A DNA stretch of 64,000 nucleotides from Theobroma cacao (lineage: Eukaryota > Streptophyta > Magnoliopsida > Malvales > Malvaceae). The notes beneath the pieces are model-generated. The model was not told where the DNA came from, did no database searches, and was given only the letters and a program-made list of their open reading frames with translations. Shown piece by piece: positions 24,501 to 35,647 of the stretch. The position numbers were made by a program, and so were the translations under genes. Within the stretch, counting starts at the first letter, position 1. Every line of letters starts with the position of its first letter. Where the stretch lies: assembly GCF_000208745.1 (NCBI RefSeq), contig NC_030852.1:5413458-5477457 (forward strand), written 5' to 3'.

Positions 24501-26219
24501 GCAAGTAAATTTCCAAGCTTCACTAAAAAAACATAATGCAAAAGCTAGCAAAAATGTCATGTCTAGCATTGTCAAACAGTTCTTCCTCATAGAGACTTCA
24601 AGCACCCTTCTTCGAAGCCTAAAACTTATTCCTGTACCAGAGTTTCCTAGGCATACCTGATCTAGAGTTGCAGATTGGCAGAGAGAACTTAACATAACAA
24701 GAATAGCATTCTAAGCTATTGGATTTGAGAGTGGGCTGGGCACCCATGATGGGCCAACCTGACCCAACTCTCAAATAAAAATTAAAAAGAAAGGGAAAGT
24801 TGGATAGTTACCAAAGTTTTTCAATAGTGGTACCACCCACTACTTATAAGAACTACTCCCTTTCTTTCTCTTACTCACTCAACTCTCAGCACAGATTTCA
24901 TAGAAAAACAAAATATAGAACAAAGGCCATTTATCGACCAAGAAGAACAACAAACAAAGAGAAAAGTTATGGTTTTTTTTTGGTAAGAGTGCTTTTCAAT
25001 TAAGTGATTGCATTCCAAATCCTGGAGCATAAAGAGGCTAATGGTTCAACTTAAAGCCTGGAGAAGTTATTCAAAAAGCTTTTCAAGGTAAGTTTTTGGT
25101 TTTAGTTTATTTGGGTGCATTCTTGCTTCATAAATTCATCATAAGCCTTTTCAACTAGAGAAATGCCAACTGTTGCTTACTAGAACAAACCACACAACAA
25201 CTAGAAAATATTTAAGCATCAAGAACCATACCTAACTCTCAAAAAAACACCTCAATGCCTTCTACAAGGACATTAGGCCAAGGATCATGTATTCATGTCC
25301 AACTACTCAAGCTATGAGGCCTCAGATGTTGACATTTAAAACTTTCTAAATCATAAGAAGCAAATAGCGACCATTTAACTATAATGACATAGAAATTAAT
25401 TCCTCTCCATTGTCAATATAGACTTCAAACTACTCTTTTACGTCATTTGCACAATTATCCAATTCATACAATCACACCTATCCTAACGAATCAAATTGCA
25501 AGTTTTACCACTTGAGCAAATTTTCAAGGCGGTTACCAATGAATAGTTAGGTAGGACACAAGACAGACGCTTGCAAATATGAATGTATAGCAAATTGTAA
25601 AGTATGTGGACAAATTCAGATTTGTTAAAAAAGGTTTAAAAGCACTATCCGTGATCAGATTTTTGTAGTCATTTATAAGAAACCCTGCTTATTATTGACG
25701 TAAAATTTCAAGATTCATCTCAACTACTCTCCACACATTTAAATGGTGAATTTATTTCCTAATTTTTAATTAGAAGAAAGCAAGCCAAACGTACAGGATG
25801 GTAATCGGCTTGACAACACCGTAAAAGGACTCGATTACGCCTGCCGATCCTCCTCGAACCTTCAAACGAAGAAGAGGTAAAAAAAAAGGAAAAAAAAACA
25901 ATATTAGTTACTTAAAATTGTGGCTGCATGTCTGTGTTTCTTTCCATGAACAAACAAGTGATTACAGAAATGGGACCTGGAGGTTGACTGATCCGTTGAG
26001 GGCCATGCGAATTCCATAGTGAGAAATGGAAGAAGCAGACTTCACCACGATTTTGCCTTGAAGAGGCTCCTATAAGAGAAATAAAAACATTAAAAGAAAA
26101 ATCCATTGTAAATCCCCATTTTTATTTGATTATTGGAGAAGGTAGAGAAAGTGAGAGCGCACGGAAGGGCGATAGATGCGGTTGGGTCGGGAGAGCTTGA
26201 GCTCTATTCTTGTTGGCAT
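21275..26219 (-). CDS. VPS26C: VPS26C (DSCR3-like), Retriever complex subunit, 11 exons
   Basis: Arrestin-like subunit of the Retriever complex, which recycles cargo from endosomes; plant VPS26C has been linked to root-hair growth. Exons in order are 26219-26163, 26069-25977, 25859-25795, 24260-24206, 23712-23623, 23532-23448, 23362-23267, 23084-22900, 22787-22699, 21493-21394 and 21319-21275. Every junction is GT-AG, the frame is continuous, and 960 nt gives 319 residues. Recognisable blocks are MPTRIELKLSRPNRIYRPS at the start, GIRMALNGSVNLQ, SFYGVVKPITIL, SGTTEIPFSI, ETFHGTNISIQY, EPLSGELTVEASAIPICSID, VADGDVCRNMTLPIYVVLPR and LLTCPT, ending LPLELVRTR. These follow the human DSCR3 order. 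The start is the first ATG of the conserved N-terminus. The 5' end (exons 1-3 plus flank) was copied into the duplication at 32 kb. Introns 3 and 9 are the long ones; intron 9 has an AT microsatellite. Confidence 0.95.
21515..21595. repeat. (AT)n/(ATGT)n microsatellite with one N
   Basis: Two AT tracts separated by a short non-repeat segment containing N at 21537, then a few TATG units. Lies in intron 9 of VPS26C, 22 bases from the acceptor of exon 10. Confidence 0.9.
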
Positions 26220-26399
26220 CGCCTCTATCTCTACGGCCTGCACTTCAGCTCACCCACTACTGCTCTCAGATTTGCACCTTGAAAGCTTCCAGCATTAAAT
26301 ATTTTCCAGGTGGTTAGAGCCAGCTCCGATTCCGGTCCAATCCTCCATATTATACCATATTAGAGTGACTTCTTTTGAAATGTTTATTATAAATATAAT

Positions 26400-27521
26400 T
26401 TTAAATTAAAAAATATCTATAATATATATAAAGTAGTATATATAGTTGGGTTAATTGATTGAATCATGTTATTCTCAATTGAATTAATTTTTTTTTAATT
26501 TTTATATAAAAATTATATTATTTTTTACATTTAAATAGATATTTTTATATTTATTTATTTTAATAAAAAAATTAAAAATAATAATCTCTAATTTTTAATA
26601 TTTAGATTTATTTAATATTTATCAATTATAATTTAATATTATTTTTATCTATATCATCTTATTTTGCATAAATCTGAATCTATACTATTTAGACATATCT
26701 TTTATACATAAATATTTAAATTTTAATAAATATGCATCTTATTCATTAAATAAAATAAAAAAATCAAGAAGATTTACGCATTTCTCATTATACATAGCAC
26801 TTATCATTTAATAAACAAATCAATTAAATTTATCAATCTTTAGCCATTCATTTTATATATAAAAGAAAAATTCTACTAGAAATTAATAACTATTTTATAT
26901 TGATAGGATCTTTACATTATACTGTTACTTTATATTCTACAATAGTTTATTTTAATCTACCAATAGTACAGGTTATATACTCTCTCATTTTTTAATATTT
27001 TTTTATACATCTAACAACCTTTGATATGACTATTGTCTTCTTTGGATAATTACTGTTTTAAGTAGGATAACTGATTGGGTTAATTGGTTGAATTTTTTTA
27101 TACACCTTATGTCAGAATTACCTTGTTTTTGAAATTTAAAGAATCTCTTTCTACTTTTATTTATTTCAATAAAAAATACTTGAAAATAATAATTTTTAAC
27201 TTTTAATACTTAGAGGATTGATTCATCTAATATTTATTAATTACAATTTAATATTATTTTATGTCTATATCTTTTTATTTTACATAAACCTAAATCTATA
27301 GTATTTAAACATATCTTTTACACATAAATGTTTAAATTTCAATAAATATCTATCAAATTCATTAAACAAAATAAAAAAGTCAAAAAGGTCTTCTTATTTC
27401 TCAATATACATAGGACACAATCATCATTGAATAAATAAATCAACTGAATTTAACAGTTTTTAGCCATTCATTTTACATATAAAAGACAAATACTATTAAA
27501 AATTAGTAACTATTTTATATT
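26400..27521. repeat. AT-rich tandem block, unit about 620 bp
   Basis: Two degenerate units begin near 26440 and 27075 (both with gttgggttaatt/gattgggttaattgg) and share ctatatc..ttattttacataaacct and aatcaactgaattta blocks. A third partial unit follows the LTR at 29614. The same block occurs in copy B (32770-33739 and 38867-38974). No coding content. Confidence 0.7.
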
Positions 27522-29613
27522 TGTAGACACCCCAATTTGTTCGAGTGTAACAAATTTTGGAAAATAAATAAAAAATATGAAAATCAAGAAAATATAAAAA
27601 AAGAAAAGAAAAGAGATAAATATGAAAGATAAGATATGTTTACACTAATCCTACTTTTAGATTAAGTCTAAAAAGGACTAAGATCGAATCGAAACTCAAA
27701 AATTAATTCAAATAGAAGTGCAAAACAAGCCTCAGATCAGAAAGGGAAAGAAAAAGAGTTTGTGGAGTTTTTTGAGTTTTGAAATTTTCCATATTTTTAG
27801 ATCTAGAAAAATCAACCTAGTTTCTAAAAAAACTATTTCGATTAAAGGGATGAAAGTATTGTGAGGATTTTTCTAATAAAATTTGGTAAAATTCCGTTGT
27901 CGACGATCAACGACGATGGATAGTGGTGGACATGGTGGCCGATGACCGAAATTTGAAAAGGGGAAAGATTTCTTTTCTTTAGAGGAAAAAGCTCTCAGTT
28001 AAGGAAAGAAGAAGTAGGAAATAAAGGAAAAGAGAGCTTTTATATTATAAGGAAAATGACATAGTTTTATTTCAATTAAAAGGAGGAAGTTTTGTTGGTT
28101 GAATCTCATGGATCTAGCTCACTCTTGTTATTTTGGCTCACTTCAATTTATTTAGGTAACTTTGATCCAATAACTTAGTTTTCTTTTTGGGTTTCTCAAC
28201 CCACTTAGGTGAGTACTTATACTTTTTTTATTGATTTGTTTTTAAATATCTTGAATTATTTTCTTTTATGATTTTTATTTTTATTTATTTATTTGGGTCT
28301 GTTAAAATTAAAAGCTAATTCATAATTTATATAAGTTTTCTAATGATTAAGTGCTTGTTTGGCTTGACTTTTTTTCAACTTATCTATCTCTTAAAAGCAA
28401 AAGTAAAGCCAAACATAAATTTTGAAAAGCTCTTTAAAAAAAAGTAATTTTTTTTTAAATAATAAAATTTTTTAAAAAAAGAACTTCAGGAAAAGCTCTT
28501 GTGATGAGCTTTTTCTTCTTTTCTTTTAAAAATACAAGAGAATTTTTATTTTTGTTTAAAAAATATCCTCATCTGTTAAAGATAATTAGAATATTACCCT
28601 CTAAAAACAATACCCTCTACAATAATTTTAACCAAAATTATAACTTATAAAAAAAACTTATACAATGAAATTTAACAAACAACTTTAGCTTAACTTTAAA
28701 AACTATTATTTTTTATAAGAGCTTCATAATAGTTTTTAAGCTAAAAAAAAATTAAGCCAAACAGGCTCTAAATCTCAAGAAAATCAAAATGGCTTCTTGG
28801 GAAATTTCTGGGTGAGAGAATTTTTTAAACTTTTACTATAAGCGTTTGGGAGATTTTGAAAATTTTCAATATCGAGGATTTCTATTTATAATAAATAAGG
28901 AAAATAAAAATCGAATATTGAACTAGAATAGAATTAAATAAATAAATTCTCTACTGATGAAATCTTTAGAAAACCAAAAGTGGCTTCTTGGGAATTTCTA
29001 GATGAGAGAATTTTTCAAAATTTACCATGACCGTTTGGGAGATTTTGAAAAATTTTCAATATTAAGAATTTTTATTTATTTTGAACAACTAATAAAATAA
29101 AAATAGAAAAAAATAAATTAAAAGATAAAATTATGAAATTAAATAAATAAATTCTCCAATGATAAAATCTCAAGAAAACCAAAAGTGACTTCTTGAGAAT
29201 TTCTAGGTGAGAATTTTCCAAAATTTTACCATAAACGTTTAGGAGATTTTGAGAAATTTTCAATGTCAAGAATTTTTATTTATTTCAAAAAATTAATAAA
29301 TTAGAAATATGTAAGGAAATATAATATTGAACTAGATTTCATTTAATAAGGTTTAAAGGATACATAATTAATAGAGTACCAATTAAATGGGTTTTGTGAG
29401 GGTGCTAATACTTTCCTCACACGTAAATGAACTTTCGAACCTTAAATATGTTCCGTAGACTAGAACCTATTATTTTGATGAACCCAAGTCAAACTTAGGA
29501 CCTCAATTGAAAAATAGATTCACTTGGGTGGTCAATTACACCTAAATAAAAAAGATTAATGGTGATTCCTTTTAAGTCGAATAGTTGAGCTTCCAGACTC
29601 ACACGTTATGATA
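27522..29613 (+). mobile_element. Solo LTR (TGTAGACACC family), copy A
   Basis: Begins tgtagacacc and ends gttatgata (gttatgaca in copy B). It is flanked by the perfect five-base duplication atatt (27517-27521 and 29614-29618). The unoccupied form actattttatattgatagga survives at about 26910. The 3' part resembles the inverted LTR at 33740 (aggtgt-attg-ccacc and the cccc-agcacc blocks). It contains three ~150-base internal repeats around gatgagagaatttttcaaa. It has no internal region or genes. Confidence 0.9.
28351..28768. mobile_element. Tourist-like MITE inside the solo LTR
   Basis: 418 bases with imperfect terminal inverted repeats (gtgcttgtttggctt and gagcctgtttggctt read inward) and a taa target duplication at 28348-28350 and 28769-28771. 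Copy B near 42895 has the empty site, aatgatgaaatctc. The 3-base duplication and the TIR style fit PIF/Harbinger. Non-coding. Confidence 0.88.
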
Positions 29614-29695
29614 ATATTGATACGATCTTTACATTATACTATTGCCCTATATTCTATAACTGTTTATCTTAATCTGCCAATAATACATGTTATAT

Positions 29696-31959
29696 TGTCA
29701 CGCTCTGAAACTCTCCACCGGGCCCGTGACAACTGTCGCGAAGCCTCGACAGACATTTTTCACCCCGAATGCCAATCGAAACCTCGCAAGGCTCTCGTAT
29801 CAGCTTCTGTATCTCCCCGGTGAGCAACAGTTATTAAATCTCGTATTTCAAGAAATCATAAGTCGTTTCCAAATCAAAACAATAAAATATTATTTTTTGG
29901 CTCACAGGGGCATTTTCGTCATTTTTCTTCAAAAATACCGAAAACCCGCCAAAAACATGGTGTAAAAGCTAAATATGTTCATACATACTTTAAATTAAAC
30001 AACTAAAGTATAAAATTACTTTTACAATGACACGTGGGCCCCCAACTAACCAATAAGATGCAGGTCTGTGAACCTACAATTTTGTCGATGCAAGGCTAAC
30101 TGAAGTCCTTGATGCAATCGGCTATCTACCGGTTATCCTGAGCTTGAAATGTAGGGATTTGAGGGTGGTGAGATTATAAAATCCCAGTAAGTAAACAGAC
30201 ACCATCTAAACTATCTAAAGGCGAGTAAATGGAGACGAATTAAAATATTTTTTTTCCAATATATGTTTCATAACATGAATATTCAGTTTACTCAATTAAT
30301 CAACATGGCTTATATATGTCACAAAACTTGGCTCTTGACAAAATCATTCTCGCGGGTACCTTTGTCAAGATATCCCACTGAGATCGCCAAGGCTGTTAAA
30401 AATTCATATATCACATAAAACACATTTTTCATTGAGCATCACAGCCGTTCCTTGGCGTTGGTTGAGTCTCACTCTCACTTGGTGGTTAACGAGAAGTGCA
30501 CTCAAAAAGCCCACCTCAGGAGATACCCTACGCGCCTCTACGACCGAGGTGAGAATATAAAGGAGTTTACCGTGCCCCTCTAATAAGCTGGTCCACGGAA
30601 CCCCCCACCACTGCAGTAGCTAATCTTTAATCCACCAATTGATCAAATCTCAAGGGCATAGCATGGTAATTACATTACTAACCAATTTATCAAAGCAAAA
30701 CAGACAGTTCATATTTTTCAACACAAGTATAAATTCAATCAATCATGCCAATTTATCACAAGCCATTTAATATAAAACCATAAATTTACAACACAAGCAG
30801 GCAGTCTCCAATTACTCTATTTTCAAAATCAGTATTCAATTTTTCAGAAAATTTATAAAATCATAATTTCTCCTAAAACATAGCAATTTATCATTTAAAC
30901 CCATTTTCCATAAAATCACACAATTGTATAAAACTACTCTAGATAATTAAGACGATAATAAGTTCACTCACTATTCTAGGAGTCGATATACTCCCAACCC
31001 TAGTCTTCAAGCACAATCCTTGTACTTTTACCAGTGTAATTTGCTCACTACCTTTGATTGCTTGATTCCTTGAAATCCCACACTTTTTCTTCAATTTTCC
31101 CACCTAGGTTTTTGTTCTTTCTTTGTTCTTCTTCACTTCATGTGGTGGCCGGCCAAAATGAAGAAATAAGCTGATTTTTGCTGATTTTAAAGCTAAAAAA
31201 AATAAATAGATATTAACATGCCATGTGTCACCATTTCATTGTCCCATTTTTATTTCTTAACTATTAAGCTTTCTCTCTCCACCACTTAAATTCCTTTCAA
31301 TTATCCATAACTTAGATAAAATTCTCAGACTTATCCAAAGTCTTGGTGAAGTAATTTTTAAAATTTACACTTTTGCTCCAATAAAAATCTAAAATTACAT
31401 TTTTGCCCCAAAAACTGAAAAATTGCTCATAGACATATTTTTCATCCCTTATACTCATACCATTCTCCAATTTGTCAAATGTGATCTAAATTCTCTCAAA
31501 ATCTCAAATTTTGTCCGCGAGTGGCAAAATTATGATTTTTGCCCCTACACTCCAGAAATCACCGAAATTAAACTTTTTCACTGCCAAACCCTCAAATTAT
31601 ACTCCAATACTCAAATCATACTCCAATAAGTTAATATGGGGTCAAAAAAAAATTTTTCTAAGAATTCCTATTTTGTCCCCAGGTGGCAAATACCATTTTG
31701 CCTTTGGATAGTGAAAATTTCGGTTTGACTCCAAATTAATCCTCGAACTCCGAATTACCATTTTGAGTCATCCCTGAATTGTGAAACTCTTAATTTCACC
31801 TTAAAAGTCCTATTTGAACTAATTTGAGGCTTAATCTACTTAATGGTACCATTTTGGGCAATATCGTCTTTTAACGATTCCTCGAACTTCCTAAATATGC
31901 AAACATTCTATTAAGCATGTAAATGACATTGTAATTATTTTATAGAACAGGGTTTGACA
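29696..31959. mobile_element. Solo LTR, 2264 bp
   Basis: Begins tgtcacgctctgaaac and ends gggtttgaca. Flanked by the perfect five-base duplication tatat (29691-29695 and 31960-31964). Copy B shows the uninterrupted site at about 43818 (acaagttatgtacttcctca). Related along much of its length to 39332-42434 and at its 3' end to 1-531. No internal retrotransposon region, so it is a product of LTR-LTR recombination. Confidence 0.93.
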
Positions 31960-32121
31960 TATATACTCCCTCATTTCTTAATATTTTATTATACATCTAA
32001 TAATCTTTGATAGAATTATTATACATCTAACAAAATTTCAAGATTCATCTCAACTATGTCCATACATTAAGATGGTGAATTTATCATAATTGTCAATTAG
32101 AAGAAAGCAAGCCAAATGTAC

Positions 32122-32548
32122 AAGATGGTTATCGGCTTGACAACACTGTAAAAAGACTTGAATATGCCTGTCGATCCTCCTCGAACTTTCAAACCAAGAA
32201 GAGGTAAAAATATAAGGAAAAAAAAACCAATATTAGTTACTTAAGATTGTGGCTGCATTGTTGTGTTTCTCTCCATGAACAAACAAGTGATTACAAAAAT
32301 GGAACCTGGAGGTTAACTGATTCGTTGAGGGCCATGCAAATTCCATAATGAGAAATGGAAGAAGTAGACTTCACCACGATTTTGCCTTGAAAAGGCTTTT
32401 ATAAAAGAAATAAAAACATTAAAAGAAAACTCTATAGTAAATCCCCATTTCTATTTGATTATTGGAGAAGGTGGAGAATGAGAGAGCACACGGAAGGGTG
32501 ATAGATGATGTTGGGTCGGGAGAGCTTAAGCTCTATTCTTGTTGGCAT
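32122..32548 (-). pseudogene. Truncated VPS26C copy (exons 1-3)
   Basis: Copies exons 1-3 of VPS26C. The exon 1 frame is intact from an ATG at 32548. The acceptors of both exon 2 and exon 3 have AG changed to AA (forward ct to tt), so splicing as in the parent is impossible. Nothing downstream of exon 3 exists here, since the duplication ended in intron 3. It shares the parent's immediate 5' flank, so it could still be transcribed. Confidence 0.9.
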
Positions 32549-34703
32549 TGCCTTTATCTCTACGGCGTGGACTTCAACTCACCCACTACTACTCTCAGAT
32601 TTGCATGTTGAAAGCTTCCAGCTTTAAATTTTTTCCAAGTGGTTAGAGCCAACTCTGATTTCAGTCCAATCCTCCAATATTATACCATACCAAAGTGACT
32701 TCTTTTGAAATGTTTATCATAAACATAATTTTAGATTAAAAAATATCTATAATATATATAAAGCAGCATATATAGTTGGGTTATTTGATTGAAACTTGTA
32801 ATTCTCAATTGAATTAATTTTTTTTCATATTTTATGTAAAAATTACATTATTTTTGACATTTGGATGGTTTTTTTTACATTTATTTATTTCAGTAAAAAA
32901 TACTTGAAAACAATAATTTTTAATTTTAATACTTAGATTCATTTAATATTTATCAATTGTAATTTAATATTACTTTTATCTATATCCTCTTATTCTGCAT
33001 GAACTTAAATCCATAATATTTAAACATCTCTTTTATACATGAATATTTAAATTTTAATAAATATCCATTCAATTCATTGAACAAAATAAAAAAGTCAAGA
33101 ATATCTACTTATTTCTCAATATACATAGCATTCATTATTTAATAAACAAATCAACTGAATTTATCAATCTTTAGCCATTCATTTTATATATAACAGACAA
33201 ATACTACTAGAAAGTAGTAACTATTTTAAATTGATAGGATCTTCACATTATATTGTTCTCCTATATTTTATAATTGTTTATTTTAATCTGCCAATAGTAC
33301 TCTCTCATTTCTTAATATTTTATTACACATCTAACATTTTTTGATATGATTATTGTCTTCTTTGAATAAGTATTGTTTTAAGTAGGATAACTGATTGGGT
33401 TAATTTGTTAAATTTTTTTTGTACACCTTACGTCAAAACTACATTATTTTTGACATTTAAATGGTCTTTTTCTACTTTTGATTATTTCAATAAAAAATAC
33501 TTCAAAACAATAATTTTTAACTTCTAATACTTAGAAGATAGATTCATTCAATATTTATCGATTGCAATTTAATATTATCTTTTGTCTATATCCTTTTGTT
33601 CTACATGAACCTAAATCTATAGTATTTAGACACATCTTTTATACATGAATGTTTAAATTCCAATAAATATCTATCGAATTCATTGAATAAAATAAAAAAG
33701 TCAAGAAAGTTTTTTTATTTCTCAATATACATAGCACACTGTCGTAACGTGTGGGTCCGAGAATCCAGCTGCTAAACGTGAAAGAACTCTTAGGAGTCGC
33801 CACTAATTTTTTTATCTAGGTGTGATTGGCCACCGGTTAAATTTGTTCTACTCGACGGAACCCTAAATTGATTTTAGGTCCATCTAAAGAATAATGAACT
33901 AGTTTGTGAATTTTTTAAAGTTAGGTTCGGAGTACAAGTACACGGGGAAGGATTAGCACCCCCGTGGTGTCCGTTCCACGAACGGTACTATTTAATCATA
34001 TGTTATCTTATATCAACCTTAACTTTTGATTTTATTCATATGTTTCCCTAATCTTTATTTATTTATTTAGTTCTTTATTATATTAGCAAATTAAAACATT
34101 TTATTCGGTTTTACGGGTGCTCATGATGCAATTATGAAATGATGTCATGATTTACCAATTTTAAATAATGAGTAGCAAAAACCTTGTATCGAAAAATCAT
34201 TCGTAGACTAACCTAACGCTTTGGTGAAGTCTCGAAGTTTTTCTCACCTGGGGATACCCCAGAAGAACTCGTCTCTACAAGTCTTTCGAGGAAATCCCAT
34301 CATGGGAGTTCTCGTCCCATTAACAAATTTATGTGTTATATGCTGTGCCAAAATAAAAATTATGAATGATGACTAAATGAGAGCGTTTATGAATTTAGTT
34401 GATTTATAATTTATATAATAATCTATTTAATAGTTTAGGGTAATTTACCACCTTATTTATTTTTATTGTATATACCTTTTTTAGAAACATTGTATTTAAA
34501 TTGATAACTTTTATCCTTTTGTAGCTAAATATTTTTTTATCTTTCATTTTTTACTACTGAATATTTCTTTAATTTTCCTCATATATATTTTATCTAAATT
34601 TATCATTATTATATTTAGCCATTCACTTTATTCTTATACATATATTCTATCTAACTAAATCCACTAACTTATAATTAAATATTTGCCTATCTTTTCATTT
34701 TAC

Positions 34704-34707
<4 letters not shown>

Positions 34708-34738
<31 letters not shown>

Positions 34739-34740
34739 NA
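34708..34740. repeat. (TA)n microsatellite with one N
   Basis: TA tract ending in an N at 34739, within the inverted solo LTR. Confidence 0.9.
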
Positions 34741-35647
34741 TTTATTTATCTATTTCTTTTTTTACTTATAACTAAATATTTATCTAAATATATTCTTTTA
34801 TAGTTAAGCACATTTTAGACATTTTCATCATTTTTATAATTTTCTGTTTTCCTTCTCTAATGCTCATACCCTAAAACTTTATACATTTTTATGTTATTTA
34901 TTTATTTTTTCATCATCATATACTAATCAATCACACATTTTGCCTAATATATTTTCTCATACACTAAACTGGGCCAACCAAACAAATCCACAAACTAATC
35001 CACATAACAAAGGAAAAGGGTTTCACCTTGTTTGGGCTAGACTTGACCCAAGATAATGGATTTGAGAAGGAGTATCCAAGCTCACTGCACCAACCCAGCA
35101 AGATTCTTTCAAAATGCACCGTCTGGTGCTCAAGGGCTCCTCTTAAACGGTTCCGTTTTAGTGTTTCAACCTAGGTATAAAAGCTTATTTTTTTTCACTT
35201 TCCTTTCATTTCCCTTTTTTGCTTTCTCTCTTGACCGTTGATTATCCTCCCTCCCTCTAAAAACCTCTCCTTTTTCCTTCAAATGAAAGCATAGCCTTTC
35301 TTCTCTGCTTATATCCTTCTCCACTGAAACCTCACTCCCCAAACCTAAGTGACCGTTTTTCCCTAAAAATGGTTTCCCCAAAAACCTTAAAACCCCTTCA
35401 CTCACCAAAGGTTGCCTCCAATTCGTTTTGTAGGTTTCAATATCTCTTTTGATTTTTTTTTTTTTGTGGTATTATGTTGGTTGGTAGATTAGGAAAGCTA
35501 ACATTTTCGGCTCTAGGTTACTTAGGATTTGCAGTACAAATTTCTAAGATTTTTATCAAGTTTTTAGGGTTTTTTTTTTGGCAAGGCTAAAGCTGGGATT
35601 TTTCTTGCCAAGGTTTCTTTTTTCATTCGGCTTTTCTTGCGAATTTA

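Larger units (their letters stand above)
25708..32037. repeat. Segmental duplication, copy A
   Basis: Starts at aatttcaagattcatctcaa, which recurs at 32036 where copy B begins directly. Copy A includes exons 1-3 and the 5' flank of VPS26C, an AT-rich tandem block and a solo LTR (27522). Insertions found only in A are the MITE at 28351 and the solo LTR at 29696. The right junction near 32015-32037 passes straight into copy B, so the arrangement is direct tandem. Confidence 0.85.

Noticed and set aside
35056..35408. Open frames on both strands in the inverted LTR
   Set aside because: They sit in LTR sequence with nested repeats, have low complexity, and show no retrotransposon or host-domain match.
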